Positions 28,384 through 36,805 of a stretch of 64,000 nucleotides of DNA are shown here, one piece after another. Numbering within the stretch: the stretch's first letter is position 1; every line of letters begins with the position of its first letter. A model generated the notes under the pieces. It made no database searches. It had not been told where the DNA came from and saw nothing but the letters and a program-made list of their open reading frames with translations. The stretch is from Rhodococcus sp. KRD197 (GTDB taxonomy: Bacteria; Actinomycetota; Actinomycetes; Mycobacteriales; Mycobacteriaceae): positions 640,488-704,487 of the forward strand of contig NZ_JABFAO010000002.1 of the NCBI RefSeq assembly GCF_017168235.1, given 5' to 3'. Position numbers and translations under genes: made by a program.

Positions 28384-29868
28384 TCAGACGGTCTGGGATG
28401 ACACGGCGGCCTCGATGGCTGCGCCGTCGATCCAGTTGCCGTGGAATCCCATGGGGACACGCTGATTGAGTTTGATCCGCGCGACCGGTTCTGCATCGAA
28501 GTGCAACGCGTCGTGGATCAGCATTTCCGTCAATCGAGTGAAGGGATTCCACCACAACGACATCATCCAACCGTCGTCCTCGCTGGTGGCGTCATCGCGT
28601 GGGACGAAAACAGGTTCCGACGGTGAGACGAGCTCGGCGTTGGGGATCGTCGTGGTGAGATCGCCCTGATAGTCGTGCTTGGCCAATCCGTCGGTGAGCC
28701 ATCGGTCGGTGCCCTGCGTTGTGGCGTAGTAGCCGAAGCGATGCTTGCGCAGCGCGTACTCGTCGTTGATTCGCGGGAACTCACCGACGACATCGTTGAT
28801 CTGGTAGTCGCGGGTGAGGCGCTGCGAACTCAGGTCGAGCACCCACCGCCATGGTTTCGCCACCATGGAGTCGAACCACTCGTTGCAGTCCTGACCCGGT
28901 GCGATCGCCGCCGACTCCTCGCTGAGCCACCCCCACCGATCGGTGCGGTGACCGTCGATGACGATCGAACTTCCCTCCTGGTAGGCGTTGTAGAAGTGCG
29001 TGCCGGAGTACGCGCCGCCACCATCGATGAACGTGACGGCACCGCTGTGGCGATCGAGTACTGCGAATCGCGTCCCGTTCGAGGTCTCGGGGTCCCACAC
29101 CACCGACGGTTTACCTGCCATCAGGTCCTCCGGCCCGGTGAAGAGGGTGGGCGTGATCATGAAGACGGCGTAGTCCTCGGTGGCGACGAAGTCGTGCAAG
29201 AAGCACGCGACACCCATGTCGAACTGATGGCTGTCGAGAAGCTTGCCGTGGGAGTTGGCGTGATACCAGGTCAATGTCGAACCGGAGACACCGTAGAAGA
29301 GCATGTCGCCGTTGCGCGGATCGGTCTTCCAATGCGCGGTGACGGGTCCGGAAACATCACCGTGGTAGTCGTATTGGCCTCGTGTCTCCAGCGTCGTCGG
29401 ATGCAGTTCGTGCGGGAGGTCGACCTCGGTGAAGACCAGCAGCCGGTCGTCGAACAAGGTGACGTGGGTATTGGCGGGGTTCTTCATCGGCGGATCGAGC
29501 GAAAAATCAACTGGGACGCCACCATTGAGGATGCTGCCGTACACAGCCTTGCCGTTTTCCTCCTCGACCTTGAACGCTGCCGTCCTCACCCAACGGCTCG
29601 AGGCGTGTGCTCTGCCGTCGCGGAGAAACACACCGTAGATCATCCCGTCACCATCGAACCAGTGATAGCGATTCGGGTGTGGTGGCTGTACGTGCGGATT
29701 GGAACTGGTGCGATACAGCGCTCCATTGAGTTCGAGCGGAATCTTGCCCACTACTTCGAGATCGAAGGTATCGGCTTCTTGATGCCACGGCTCGAACGGT
29801 CCGTTCAGTGACCTGTTGTTCTCGTCCCACATGTGCTCGTCCTCTGCTGTCAGGGCACGTCCAGGCAT
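28384..29868 (-). CDS. Carotenoid/stilbene cleavage oxygenase, copy 2
   Basis: A 494-residue paralogue of the 24042-25568 protein sharing NRSLNGPFEPWHQE, RYHWFDGDG, TLTWYHA and SPSEPVFV. All four iron ligands are present (TAHWKTDP, FLHDFVA, THFYNAYQ, MGFHGNW). Keeping two diverged copies in one cluster suggests different alkenes or the two orientations of an unsymmetrical stilbene. Several starts are possible: ATG 29868 has AAGGAG at 11 bases; ATG 29832 has AGAGGA at seven and would trim 12 residues. It is transcribed toward the PucR gene and so has its own promoter. Confidence 0.88.
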   Translation of the reverse strand: MPGRALTAEDEHMWDENNRSLNGPFEPWHQEADTFDLEVVGKIPLELNGALYRTSSNPHVQPPHPNRYHWFDGDGMIYGVFLRDGRAHASSRWVRTAAFKVEEENGKAVYGSILNGGVPVDFSLDPPMKNPANTHVTLFDDRLLVFTEVDLPHELHPTTLETRGQYDYHGDVSGPVTAHWKTDPRNGDMLFYGVSGSTLTWYHANSHGKLLDSHQFDMGVACFLHDFVATEDYAVFMITPTLFTGPEDLMAGKPSVVWDPETSNGTRFAVLDRHSGAVTFIDGGGAYSGTHFYNAYQEGSSIVIDGHRTDRWGWLSEESAAIAPGQDCNEWFDSMVAKPWRWVLDLSSQRLTRDYQINDVVGEFPRINDEYALRKHRFGYYATTQGTDRWLTDGLAKHDYQGDLTTTIPNAELVSPSEPVFVPRDDATSEDDGWMMSLWWNPFTRLTEMLIHDALHFDAEPVARIKLNQRVPMGFHGNWIDGAAIEAAVSSQTV

Positions 29869-29962
29869 TCGCCTGTCGTCTCCTTCGAGCATGGACTCGC
29901 TTGCGGCTGCGGGCATCGGTCGAAGCGCACACCGTTGGGCGCGTGTGCTTACCGGCTGCAGC

Positions 29963-31093
29963 TCAGCGCGGTCGTACCGCATTCGTGGCGACGGATACGG
30001 TGCCGCCGCCGTTGCGTTTCGCCTCGTACATGGCGACGTCCGCGTCGCGGATCGCGTCGAGCATCTGCTCGGTGCTCGGGGGCGCGGAGCCTGACGGCAG
30101 AATCGCAGCACCGACACTGAAAGTGACCGGCGGTATGTCCGCTCGCGGCGCCACGAAGGTCGGGAAGGATGCCACGATCTGGTTCACACTGGTGCGCGAC
30201 CCGGTCACGATTGCGGTGAACTCCTCGCCTCCGGTGCGCGCCACGATCGCGTCCGGTCCAGCGTGGCGAGTCAGTTGTTGCGCCACCTCGGCGAGAACGG
30301 TGTCTCCGGCAGCGTGGCCGTAATTGTCGTTGACCGATTTGAAGGAGTCGATGTCCACCACCACGGCTGCGACGGTCGAGGCCGCGCCACCGAGATGTAT
30401 CAATCCGCTGGCGAGGTCGTCGAGTCCGTCGGCGAGCCCGCGCCGGTTGTACAGGCCGGTGAGAGCATCCCGGCGTGCCAGCTGGGACTGTCGGATCATC
30501 CGCGACCACAGCGCCTGCAGCGATGCTGGCCCGCCCAGTGCAACGGTCAACACGATCTGTGCCCGGACGAGAATGGTCGTGACGGATTCGGTGCCGTCCT
30601 CGAGCGCTGCCAGCGTGAGCACCGCCACCGTCGCGAGGACCACTCCGCTGTGCACTGCCAGGCTTCTCTGGCCCAGCGCGAGCAGCAGGTAGAAACCCGG
30701 CGCCATCAGTAGGGGAGCAGCGATGAGCGCCTCCGATGGCGATGCCAGGAGCAGCAGAATTGCCACGATTGCCGCTTCTGCCCAGACGGCGAAGAGCACT
30801 GCGGTCCGCGAGCATCGGCGCACTTCGACGACCATCCAGGCCGCGGCCAGCACTGAGTTCAGTACGAGGATCGCTACCACTACCCATGCGCCGCCTTCGA
30901 CGAACGCGTGGCTGTCTGTCAGGGCTATGGCGCCGATGACCGAGGCGTTCGCGGTCGATGCCGCGATCAGCCGTCTGGTCCGGACGCCGAGGAACGTGGA
31001 TGGGTTCGTGCTCGCGTGTGGCTTCGCGCTCGGGTGTGGCGCTGTTGTCCCGCGCCGCCCGGTCCCGAATGTCGGCGGTATGAGTGTGATCAT
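29963..31093 (-). CDS. Membrane-bound GGDEF diguanylate cyclase
   Basis: A 376-residue protein with about six membrane helices in the first 200 residues and a C-terminal GGDEF domain that makes cyclic di-GMP. DALTGLYNRRGL opens the domain, VDIDSFKSVNDNYGHAAGD carries the metal/substrate site, and the signature is GGEEF at residues 288-292, an active-type sequence. The RxxD inhibitory site that often lies just ahead is absent (the equivalent stretch is PDAIVART), so feedback inhibition through it is unlikely. The sensor part has no recognised ligand domain. Divergent from the TetR gene. Confidence 0.9.
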   Translation of the reverse strand: MITLIPPTFGTGRRGTTAPHPSAKPHASTNPSTFLGVRTRRLIAASTANASVIGAIALTDSHAFVEGGAWVVVAILVLNSVLAAAWMVVEVRRCSRTAVLFAVWAEAAIVAILLLLASPSEALIAAPLLMAPGFYLLLALGQRSLAVHSGVVLATVAVLTLAALEDGTESVTTILVRAQIVLTVALGGPASLQALWSRMIRQSQLARRDALTGLYNRRGLADGLDDLASGLIHLGGAASTVAAVVVDIDSFKSVNDNYGHAAGDTVLAEVAQQLTRHAGPDAIVARTGGEEFTAIVTGSRTSVNQIVASFPTFVAPRADIPPVTFSVGAAILPSGSAPPSTEQMLDAIRDADVAMYEAKRNGGGTVSVATNAVRPR

Positions 31094-31181
31094 GCCCGCT
31101 CCGTCCCATTGAGCCCATTGAGCCGAGCTGGAGTCTTCGCCTGTTCGGCGAAGGCACGGCTCCTGCTCGATGTGTTGTTCA

Positions 31182-31215
31182 TAATAGCCTTAAGGCCAAT
31201 ATGGCTAGCATTAAC
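31182..31215. promoter_or_regulatory. Cluster of short palindromes between cyclase and TetR genes
   Basis: The stretch holds the 10-base palindrome GCCTTAAGGC (31187-31196), the overlapping GCCAATATGGC (31195-31205) and flanking TAAT/ATTA arms. It lies 44-77 bases before the TetR start in a divergent promoter region and is the best candidate operator for that regulator. Confidence 0.4.
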
Positions 31216-31258
31216 GGGGAAATCACCCAAAAACGAGACAGGCGGTATCCTTCACGCG

Positions 31259-31927
31259 ATGGTACCGACCGAAACCGGCGCGGAGCCGGACCCGAACGCC
31301 CGGACTGCGGACGTCCCGACCTCGGAGCGCGCCGAATCCGGCGAGCCGCGATCGAGGTCGAAGCGGCCGGGTGGGCGTAGTGCGCGCGTCCAGGAGCAGG
31401 TGCTCAGTGCCACCCTCGCTCTGCTGACCGAGCGCGAGATCGAGACCATTTCGGTCGCCGACATCGCGGCTCGCGCGAACGTGGCCGAGACGACGGTCTA
31501 CCGCCGCTGGGGTAGTCGCACCGGGGTGGTCAGCGAAGCAGTGATGAAGCTGGCCTCGGCCAACAATCCGCCCCCGCGGACCGGGAGTCTGGCCGAGGAT
31601 CTCACGGTGCTCGCAAAACAGGTGGCGTTGCTGATCTCCCGGCCCGAGGTACGTCGGCTGTTGCGCGCGGTGTACGCCCTTTCGGGCGACCCCGAGATCG
31701 ACGAGGCGCGCACAGCGTTCTACGCCGCGCGATTCGAACTCGCCCGTGACATCGTCGAGCAGGGGCAGCAGCGCAGCGAGATCGGCGCCGATATCGATTC
31801 CGATGATGTCATCGAAAGTCTGGTTGCACCAATGTACTTCCGACTTCTCGTCAGTGGCCGCGAGGTCACCGACGAGTTCGTCGAGCGGTGCGTTCGCGAC
31901 ACCCTGCTGCTTTTCACTGGGGAGTAG
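31259..31927 (+). CDS. TetR-family transcriptional regulator
   Basis: A 222-residue repressor. A long polar N-terminal tail of about 45 residues precedes the HTH: ARVQEQVLSATLALLTEREIETISVADIAARANVAETTVYRRWGSR. The C-terminal ligand domain resembles the TetR_C_16-like group (PEVRRLLRAVYALSGDPEIDEARTAFYAARF). ATG 31259 is the first start of the frame after the promoter region; earlier in-frame codons lie inside the divergent gene. Probable targets are itself and the divergent diguanylate cyclase; the ligand is unknown. Confidence 0.88.
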   Translation: MVPTETGAEPDPNARTADVPTSERAESGEPRSRSKRPGGRSARVQEQVLSATLALLTEREIETISVADIAARANVAETTVYRRWGSRTGVVSEAVMKLASANNPPPRTGSLAEDLTVLAKQVALLISRPEVRRLLRAVYALSGDPEIDEARTAFYAARFELARDIVEQGQQRSEIGADIDSDDVIESLVAPMYFRLLVSGREVTDEFVERCVRDTLLLFTGE

Positions 31928-31939
31928 CTGCGCCGCTCG

Positions 31940-32290
31940 TCAGCTGAGGTCTGGGGCGCTCAGCCCGAGATGTTCGATGTGATAGACGGCCTCGTCCAGA
32001 AGCATCGCAACGTGGTTGTCGTAGAGGCTGTAGATGACGCTTCGCCCTGACCGGGTGCCCGTCACGAGGCCCATTGCGCGCAGCAGCCGGAGTTGATGGG
32101 ACACCGCTGACTGTTCCATCTCTACGGCGTCGGCGAGGTCGTTGACGCCGCTGGGACCCTGGCGCAATTGCGTGAGAATGCGAAGCCGGCTCGGTGTTGC
32201 CAGGGCTTGAAGCGTGGCGGCGACGGTCGCTGCGGAGTCTGCGTCGAGCTGCGCCGGCGGCGTGGTGCGTCCGTCGACCGTGTGTCCCAT
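31940..32290 (-). CDS. nmtR: NmtR-like nickel/cobalt-sensing ArsR-family repressor
   Basis: A 116-residue ArsR/SmtB winged-helix repressor. The N terminus MGHTVDGR keeps the Gly2-His3 pair, and the alpha-5 metal ligands fall at Asp91, His93, His104 and His107, the numbering of M. tuberculosis NmtR. Recognition helix: MEQSAVSHQLRLLRAMGLV. NmtR releases DNA when it binds Ni(II) or Co(II), inducing the divergent P-type ATPase CtpJ; the same arrangement is present here. ATG 32290 is preferred to the ORF's longer start at 32314 because the MGH terminus matches the family. Confidence 0.93.
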   Translation of the reverse strand: MGHTVDGRTTPPAQLDADSAATVAATLQALATPSRLRILTQLRQGPSGVNDLADAVEMEQSAVSHQLRLLRAMGLVTGTRSGRSVIYSLYDNHVAMLLDEAVYHIEHLGLSAPDLS

Positions 32291-32300
32291 GCCACAACTA

Positions 32301-32344
32301 TAGCTAATGTACACATGTATAGCTCTTCATGTAATCATGTACAG
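32301..32344. promoter_or_regulatory. nmtR-ctpJ operator/promoter region
   Basis: The 54-base gap between the divergent genes contains three direct copies of CATGTA (32314, 32328, 32336) and an AT-rich stretch AGCTAATGTACACATGTATA beginning at 32302. It is the expected binding region for the NmtR homologue. Spacing of 14 and 8 bases is irregular, so which copies matter is not clear. Confidence 0.55.
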
Positions 32345-34276
32345 ATGACGACCGTACTTCCCCAGACGCTCCCCGGACGGACCATCGGCAGCGACAGAAC
32401 CACGTTGCTCGCCGTACCGGAGGTTCGCTGGGCGTCCGCGGCGACCGCGCTGTTCGTCCTCGGGTTGCTGGTCCAGCTCTCACCCGCCCCGACCTGGATG
32501 TACTGGACCCTCTACCTCGCGTGCTACATCACCGGAGGTTGGGAGCCTGCGCTCGAGGGCATTCGCGCTCTGCGAAACAGGGCACTCGACGTCGACCTCC
32601 TGATGATCGTCGCGGCAATCGGCGCCGCAGCAATCGGGCAGATCTTCGACGGTGCTCTGCTCATCGTCATCTTCGCGACATCCGGAGCCCTCGAGGCGGT
32701 ACTGACGAAGCGCACCTCCGACTCGATTCGCAGCCTCCTCGATCTCACCCCGGAGACCGCCGTAATTGTCGCGGAGAACGGCGACGAGCAACAGGTCGAT
32801 GCCACCTCGCTGCGCCCCGGTGACGTGGTTCTCGTGCGTCCAGGCGAGCGCATCGCGGGAGAGGGGACTGTCGTCGAAGGCCACAGCGACGTCGACCAGG
32901 CCTCGATCACCGGGGAGCCGATTCCGGTCTACCGAAGCGTCGGCGACGAGGTGTTCGCGGGCACCATCAACGGCACCGGGGCGTTGCGGGTGCGGATCGA
33001 CGTCGACCCGTCGAACACCGTTCTCGCCCGCATCGTCGCGACGGTCGAGCACGCCTCGGCCACCAAGGCCAAGAAGCAGCTGTTCATCGACAAGGTCGAG
33101 CAGTACTACTCCAAGACCATCGTCGGCGCCACCGCGGCGATCTTCGGGATTCCGATGGCGTTCGGGAGCGAACTGCAATCGGCGCTGCTGCGGGCGATGA
33201 CGTTCATGATCGTCGCCTCGCCCTGCGCCGTCGTGCTCGCGACGATGCCTCCGCTGCTCGCCGCGATGGCCACTGCGGGCAGGCACGGAGTCCTGGTGAA
33301 ATCGGCAGTGGTGATGGAGCAATTGCGTCGGACATCGGTGGTCGCGTTCGACAAGACCGGCACGCTGACCGAGGGCGTCCCGCACGTCGAGCGGATCGTC
33401 GCGTTCGACACCCGAGACGAAAGCGAGGTGCTCCGACTCGCCGCGGCCGTCGAGCACGGCAGCGAGCATCCGATCGGTGCGGCCATCGCCCTCGCCGCGC
33501 GCAGGCGCGAACTGAACGTCCCGACTGCCTCGGACTTCGAGTCCGCACCCGGCTCGGGTGTGCGGGCCCGCATCGAAGGACACATGGTGGCCGTCGCCAA
33601 GCCGACCGCGCGGGAAAAGGATCAGCACGCGATCATCGAGACGCTCGAGTCCGCCGCAATGACGGTGGTCGTTGTCACCATCGCAGACGAAGTCGCGGGA
33701 CTGATCGGGCTGGTCGATACGGTTCGAGTCGATGCAGCACGGGCCGTCGCCGAGCTGGAAACCGTCACCGGCAACGGAACCGTCCTACTCACCGGCGACA
33801 ATTCTCGGGCCGCGCACGCGGTGGCGAGAGAGACGGGCATCGTCGACGTCCGGGCCGGGCTGCTGCCGCACGAGAAGGCGAGCGCGGTGAGCGAGATGGA
33901 CGAACACGTGCTCCTCGTCGGCGACGGCGTCAACGATGCCCCGGCACTGGCCGCAGCGGATACCGGATTCGCGATGGGCCGAAAGGGCTCGGATCTGGCG
34001 CTCGACACCGCCGACGCAGTGCTGATTCGCGATGATCTCAGCAGCATCGCGTCTGTGATCGAGCTCTCCCGCCGCGCCCACCGAATCGTGGTGGCCAACC
34101 TCGTCATCGCAGCCACGTTCATAGTCGTGCTGGTCACGTGGGACCTCCTCGGACACCTCCCACTGCCCATCGGCGTGGCCGGGCACGAAAGTTCTACGGT
34201 GCTCGTCGCGTTGAACGGGATGCGGCTGCTCTCCTCGCGGGCGTGGCGACCAGGGGACGATTGCGCGAGGCCGTGA
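32345..34276 (+). CDS. ctpJ: P1B-4-type metal-exporting ATPase, CtpJ-like
   Basis: A 643-residue heavy-metal P-type ATPase with no N-terminal metal domain, typical of subgroup P1B-4 (cobalt/nickel export). Transmembrane metal site: SPC in FMIVASPCAVVLATMPP and, in the last helices, HESSTVLVALNGMRLL (family HEGGT). Phosphorylation site DKTGTLTEG, ATP-binding EHGSEHPIG and hinge GDGVNDAPALAAAD are intact. ATG 32345 starts just after the operator. It pairs with the divergent NmtR homologue, so it should export Co(II) and Ni(II) when these accumulate. Confidence 0.93.
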   Translation: MTTVLPQTLPGRTIGSDRTTLLAVPEVRWASAATALFVLGLLVQLSPAPTWMYWTLYLACYITGGWEPALEGIRALRNRALDVDLLMIVAAIGAAAIGQIFDGALLIVIFATSGALEAVLTKRTSDSIRSLLDLTPETAVIVAENGDEQQVDATSLRPGDVVLVRPGERIAGEGTVVEGHSDVDQASITGEPIPVYRSVGDEVFAGTINGTGALRVRIDVDPSNTVLARIVATVEHASATKAKKQLFIDKVEQYYSKTIVGATAAIFGIPMAFGSELQSALLRAMTFMIVASPCAVVLATMPPLLAAMATAGRHGVLVKSAVVMEQLRRTSVVAFDKTGTLTEGVPHVERIVAFDTRDESEVLRLAAAVEHGSEHPIGAAIALAARRRELNVPTASDFESAPGSGVRARIEGHMVAVAKPTAREKDQHAIIETLESAAMTVVVVTIADEVAGLIGLVDTVRVDAARAVAELETVTGNGTVLLTGDNSRAAHAVARETGIVDVRAGLLPHEKASAVSEMDEHVLLVGDGVNDAPALAAADTGFAMGRKGSDLALDTADAVLIRDDLSSIASVIELSRRAHRIVVANLVIAATFIVVLVTWDLLGHLPLPIGVAGHESSTVLVALNGMRLLSSRAWRPGDDCARP

Positions 34277-34293
34277 CGGGGCATGCAACCGGG

Positions 34294-34995
34294 ATGACAA
34301 AACTACTTTTCGCTGTGACAGCCGCTGACCACTGGACACTGAAGGATGGATCGAAGCATCCGACGGGATTCTGGGCGGAGGAACTCGTCGAATCGCACCG
34401 CACGTTCATCGAAGCCGGATTCGACGTCGTCGTCGCCACCCCGGGCGGCAAAGCGCCGGTCGTCGACGAGGGATCGCTCTCCGTCGACGCGAACGGAGGC
34501 GACGAAGCGAAAGTCGCCGACCAGAAGGAGTACCTCGCCTCGATCGAGTCGACTCTGCAGAAGCCCCTGGCACTCGAGGAGCAGAAGGCTGCCGACTTCG
34601 ACGCCATCTTCGTTCCGGGAGGGCACGGGCCGATGGAGGATCTCGCGGTGTCCAGCCAGTTCGGTGCCTTGGTCTCGGACTTCCTCGACGGCGGCAAGCT
34701 GGTGTCGACGGTGTGCCACGCACCGGCCGCCTTGCTCCCCGCGAGGCGATCGGACGGAGCGTGGGCGTTCGACGGCTACGAGCTGACAGGCTTCACCGAC
34801 GAGGAGGAGACCCAGGCGGGCCTTGCCGATGTCGCGCCCTGGCTGCTCGAAACCCGGCTGCGGGAATCGGGTGCGAAGTTCTCGAGTGGCGCGGCATGGG
34901 GACCGCACATCGTCGTCGATCGCAACCTCTACACAGGGCAGAACCCAGCATCGACGAAGCCACTCGCGGACCGGGTCGTATCAGCCCTGTCCTGA
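34294..34995 (+). CDS. DJ-1/PfpI family protein (Hsp31/GATase1-like)
   Basis: A 233-residue protein of the type 1 glutamine amidotransferase-like DJ-1 superfamily. The nucleophile elbow is STVCHAPAALL, with FDAIFVPGGHGPMEDL upstream carrying the conserved glycine loop. Members act as glyoxalase III/chaperones or deglycase-like stress proteins. ATG 34294 lies 17 bases after the ctpJ stop, so it may be co-transcribed with the metal exporter; a longer frame from 34138 overlaps ctpJ and is rejected. The exact reaction is uncertain. Confidence 0.88.
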   Translation: MTKLLFAVTAADHWTLKDGSKHPTGFWAEELVESHRTFIEAGFDVVVATPGGKAPVVDEGSLSVDANGGDEAKVADQKEYLASIESTLQKPLALEEQKAADFDAIFVPGGHGPMEDLAVSSQFGALVSDFLDGGKLVSTVCHAPAALLPARRSDGAWAFDGYELTGFTDEEETQAGLADVAPWLLETRLRESGAKFSSGAAWGPHIVVDRNLYTGQNPASTKPLADRVVSALS

Positions 34996-35021
34996 CCGGT
35001 TTCGCCCGCAACGCCGGCCAG

Positions 35022-36692
35022 TCAGAATCTTCGCCTCAGCCGCATGCGAAGGGGCCGGCCGTCGGGATCGATGAACTTTCGGTACACCACAGCGGCCATC
35101 CGCTGCTGCCACTGAGGCGGCACGACGATGTTGTGTTGCCTCAGTCTGCCGGGTGGTCGCGGCGCGGCCCCCGGCGCCCGATGCCACTCGTCGAGCCGCG
35201 TCACACTGGCCCGGACCGCATCGAAGAACGATGCCGGGTCGATCAGGTCGTCGTCCTCGCCCTCCGCGCGCCCGAGGTGCTCGCGGGCAAGTTCGAGTCG
35301 AAGTTCACGGGCGAAGACTCGCGCGCCGTCGCCGAGACCACCCGGATCGGCGGGCGTGCGCTCGTCGCGTTGTTCGTCGACCATGGCCGCGGTCAGTTCT
35401 GAATCGTGTGTCCACGAGCGACGGTTGAAGTTGTCGGAACCGACTGCTGCCCAGACGTCGTCGACGATGCACACCTTCGAGTGCACGTACACCGGAATGC
35501 CGCGGTCGTTCTCGAGGTCCAGCACGAGCACGCGGTCCTCGCCGGCGTCACGAATGACGTCCAACGCGGCCGAGTGGCCGAGCAGCGCCGGCGGAATCGT
35601 GATGGGGCTGTCGTCGTCGAGATACTTCGGCACCACGACGATCAGACGCAGATCCGGCGACCGCCGCAGAGCAGCCGCGAACACCCGAGCAACATCCACC
35701 GACCAGAGATACTGGTCCTCGACGTAAATGAGGCGGCGGGCACGGCGCAGCGCCTTCGCGTACGCCCTGGCGGCACTGAACTCACCCTTCGTCGCGAAGG
35801 GGTAGGCCGGATGCCGTCGGGGGTAGGTGCGCAGCAGTTGTACCGCGCAGGTCCCTGCATTCGCCGGGTCGGCGCCCTGCAGCGGTATCGGAGTGCGCTC
35901 GGACGAGACTCCGCGGAGCACATCGGAGAGCACATGCCACGGCAGCCGCGAGAGCGCCGCCGGGTCGTCCCAGCGTTCCCGGAACACGTCCTCGACGTCG
36001 CGGACGGCGGGGCCCTCGATCTGGACCTGCATGTCGTGCCACGCCGGGGTCTCGCCGTACTCGGGCGGAAACGGTCGGCTCACGGGATCACCGAAATGGT
36101 TGGCGTCGTCGCGCCGCGCACGCGCGAGGTCGATGCCGCCGACGAACGCCAGATCGGTTTTCGTATCGTCTCGATAGCGGACGACGACGAACTTCTGGTG
36201 ATGGCTGCCCAAGGTCAAGACACGTTGATCGAGGATCGCCTCGCCCCCGGCGTCCTCGAGCCGCTGGGCCAGCTTGCGATTCTTGGGGCCCGTGTATCCG
36301 AGCGTCTTGATGTGCGAGCGCCACACCATGCCTTTGACCGTCGCGCCGCGCGTGGCGGCATCGGTGAGGGCGTCCTCGACCGTGACTCCGTCGGTGAGGT
36401 ACTGCTCGGGGTCGCCGCGCCAATCGGTGAACAGGACGAGATCGCCGTCACCGGCCGACCGAACCGCGCGTTCGAGTGCCTCGAAGTACGGTTTGCCGTG
36501 CACCAGGGGAGTGACCCGGTTGTTCTCGGTCCACGCCGAAATGCGGGTGTCCGGGTTTCCGCGCTCCTCGGCGCTGAGAAACCACCCGTGGGCAGAGTCG
36601 AAAGTCAGGGCCTGCTCGTTCAGCGAGTCGATGGTGCGGCCGAGCCTGCGCGCGACGTCGTCGACTGTTCGGCGTAGACGCTGCAGTATCAC
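35022..36692 (-). CDS. Phospholipase D-family protein
   Basis: A 556-residue protein with two HKD half-sites: HHQKFVVVRYRDD near residue 165 and HSKVCIVDDVWAAVGSDNF near residue 415, which together form one phosphodiesterase/transphosphatidylase site. FTDWRGDPEQYL and EDQYLWSVDVARVFAAAL are further family features. No signal peptide is evident, so it is probably cytoplasmic or membrane-associated. Substrate may be a phospholipid or another phosphodiester. Convergent with the DJ-1 gene and divergent from the SDR gene. Confidence 0.9.
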   Translation of the reverse strand: MILQRLRRTVDDVARRLGRTIDSLNEQALTFDSAHGWFLSAEERGNPDTRISAWTENNRVTPLVHGKPYFEALERAVRSAGDGDLVLFTDWRGDPEQYLTDGVTVEDALTDAATRGATVKGMVWRSHIKTLGYTGPKNRKLAQRLEDAGGEAILDQRVLTLGSHHQKFVVVRYRDDTKTDLAFVGGIDLARARRDDANHFGDPVSRPFPPEYGETPAWHDMQVQIEGPAVRDVEDVFRERWDDPAALSRLPWHVLSDVLRGVSSERTPIPLQGADPANAGTCAVQLLRTYPRRHPAYPFATKGEFSAARAYAKALRRARRLIYVEDQYLWSVDVARVFAAALRRSPDLRLIVVVPKYLDDDSPITIPPALLGHSAALDVIRDAGEDRVLVLDLENDRGIPVYVHSKVCIVDDVWAAVGSDNFNRRSWTHDSELTAAMVDEQRDERTPADPGGLGDGARVFARELRLELAREHLGRAEGEDDDLIDPASFFDAVRASVTRLDEWHRAPGAAPRPPGRLRQHNIVVPPQWQQRMAAVVYRKFIDPDGRPLRMRLRRRF

Positions 36693-36805
36693 GCTTGGAA
36701 ATACTGTCAGAGAGTTCGGTTCGGCGTGCCACGAGGCTCCCGTTCAGCGGCGCGAACACGCTGCCCGGATGAGGTCAGTTTCTTGTCGTGCGCTATACCT
36801 GGGTG

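Noticed and set aside
36788-36805. Earlier SDR start ([11 protein letters not shown])
   Set aside because: Adds residues not typical of the SDR N terminus and has no better ribosome-binding site than ATG 36806.
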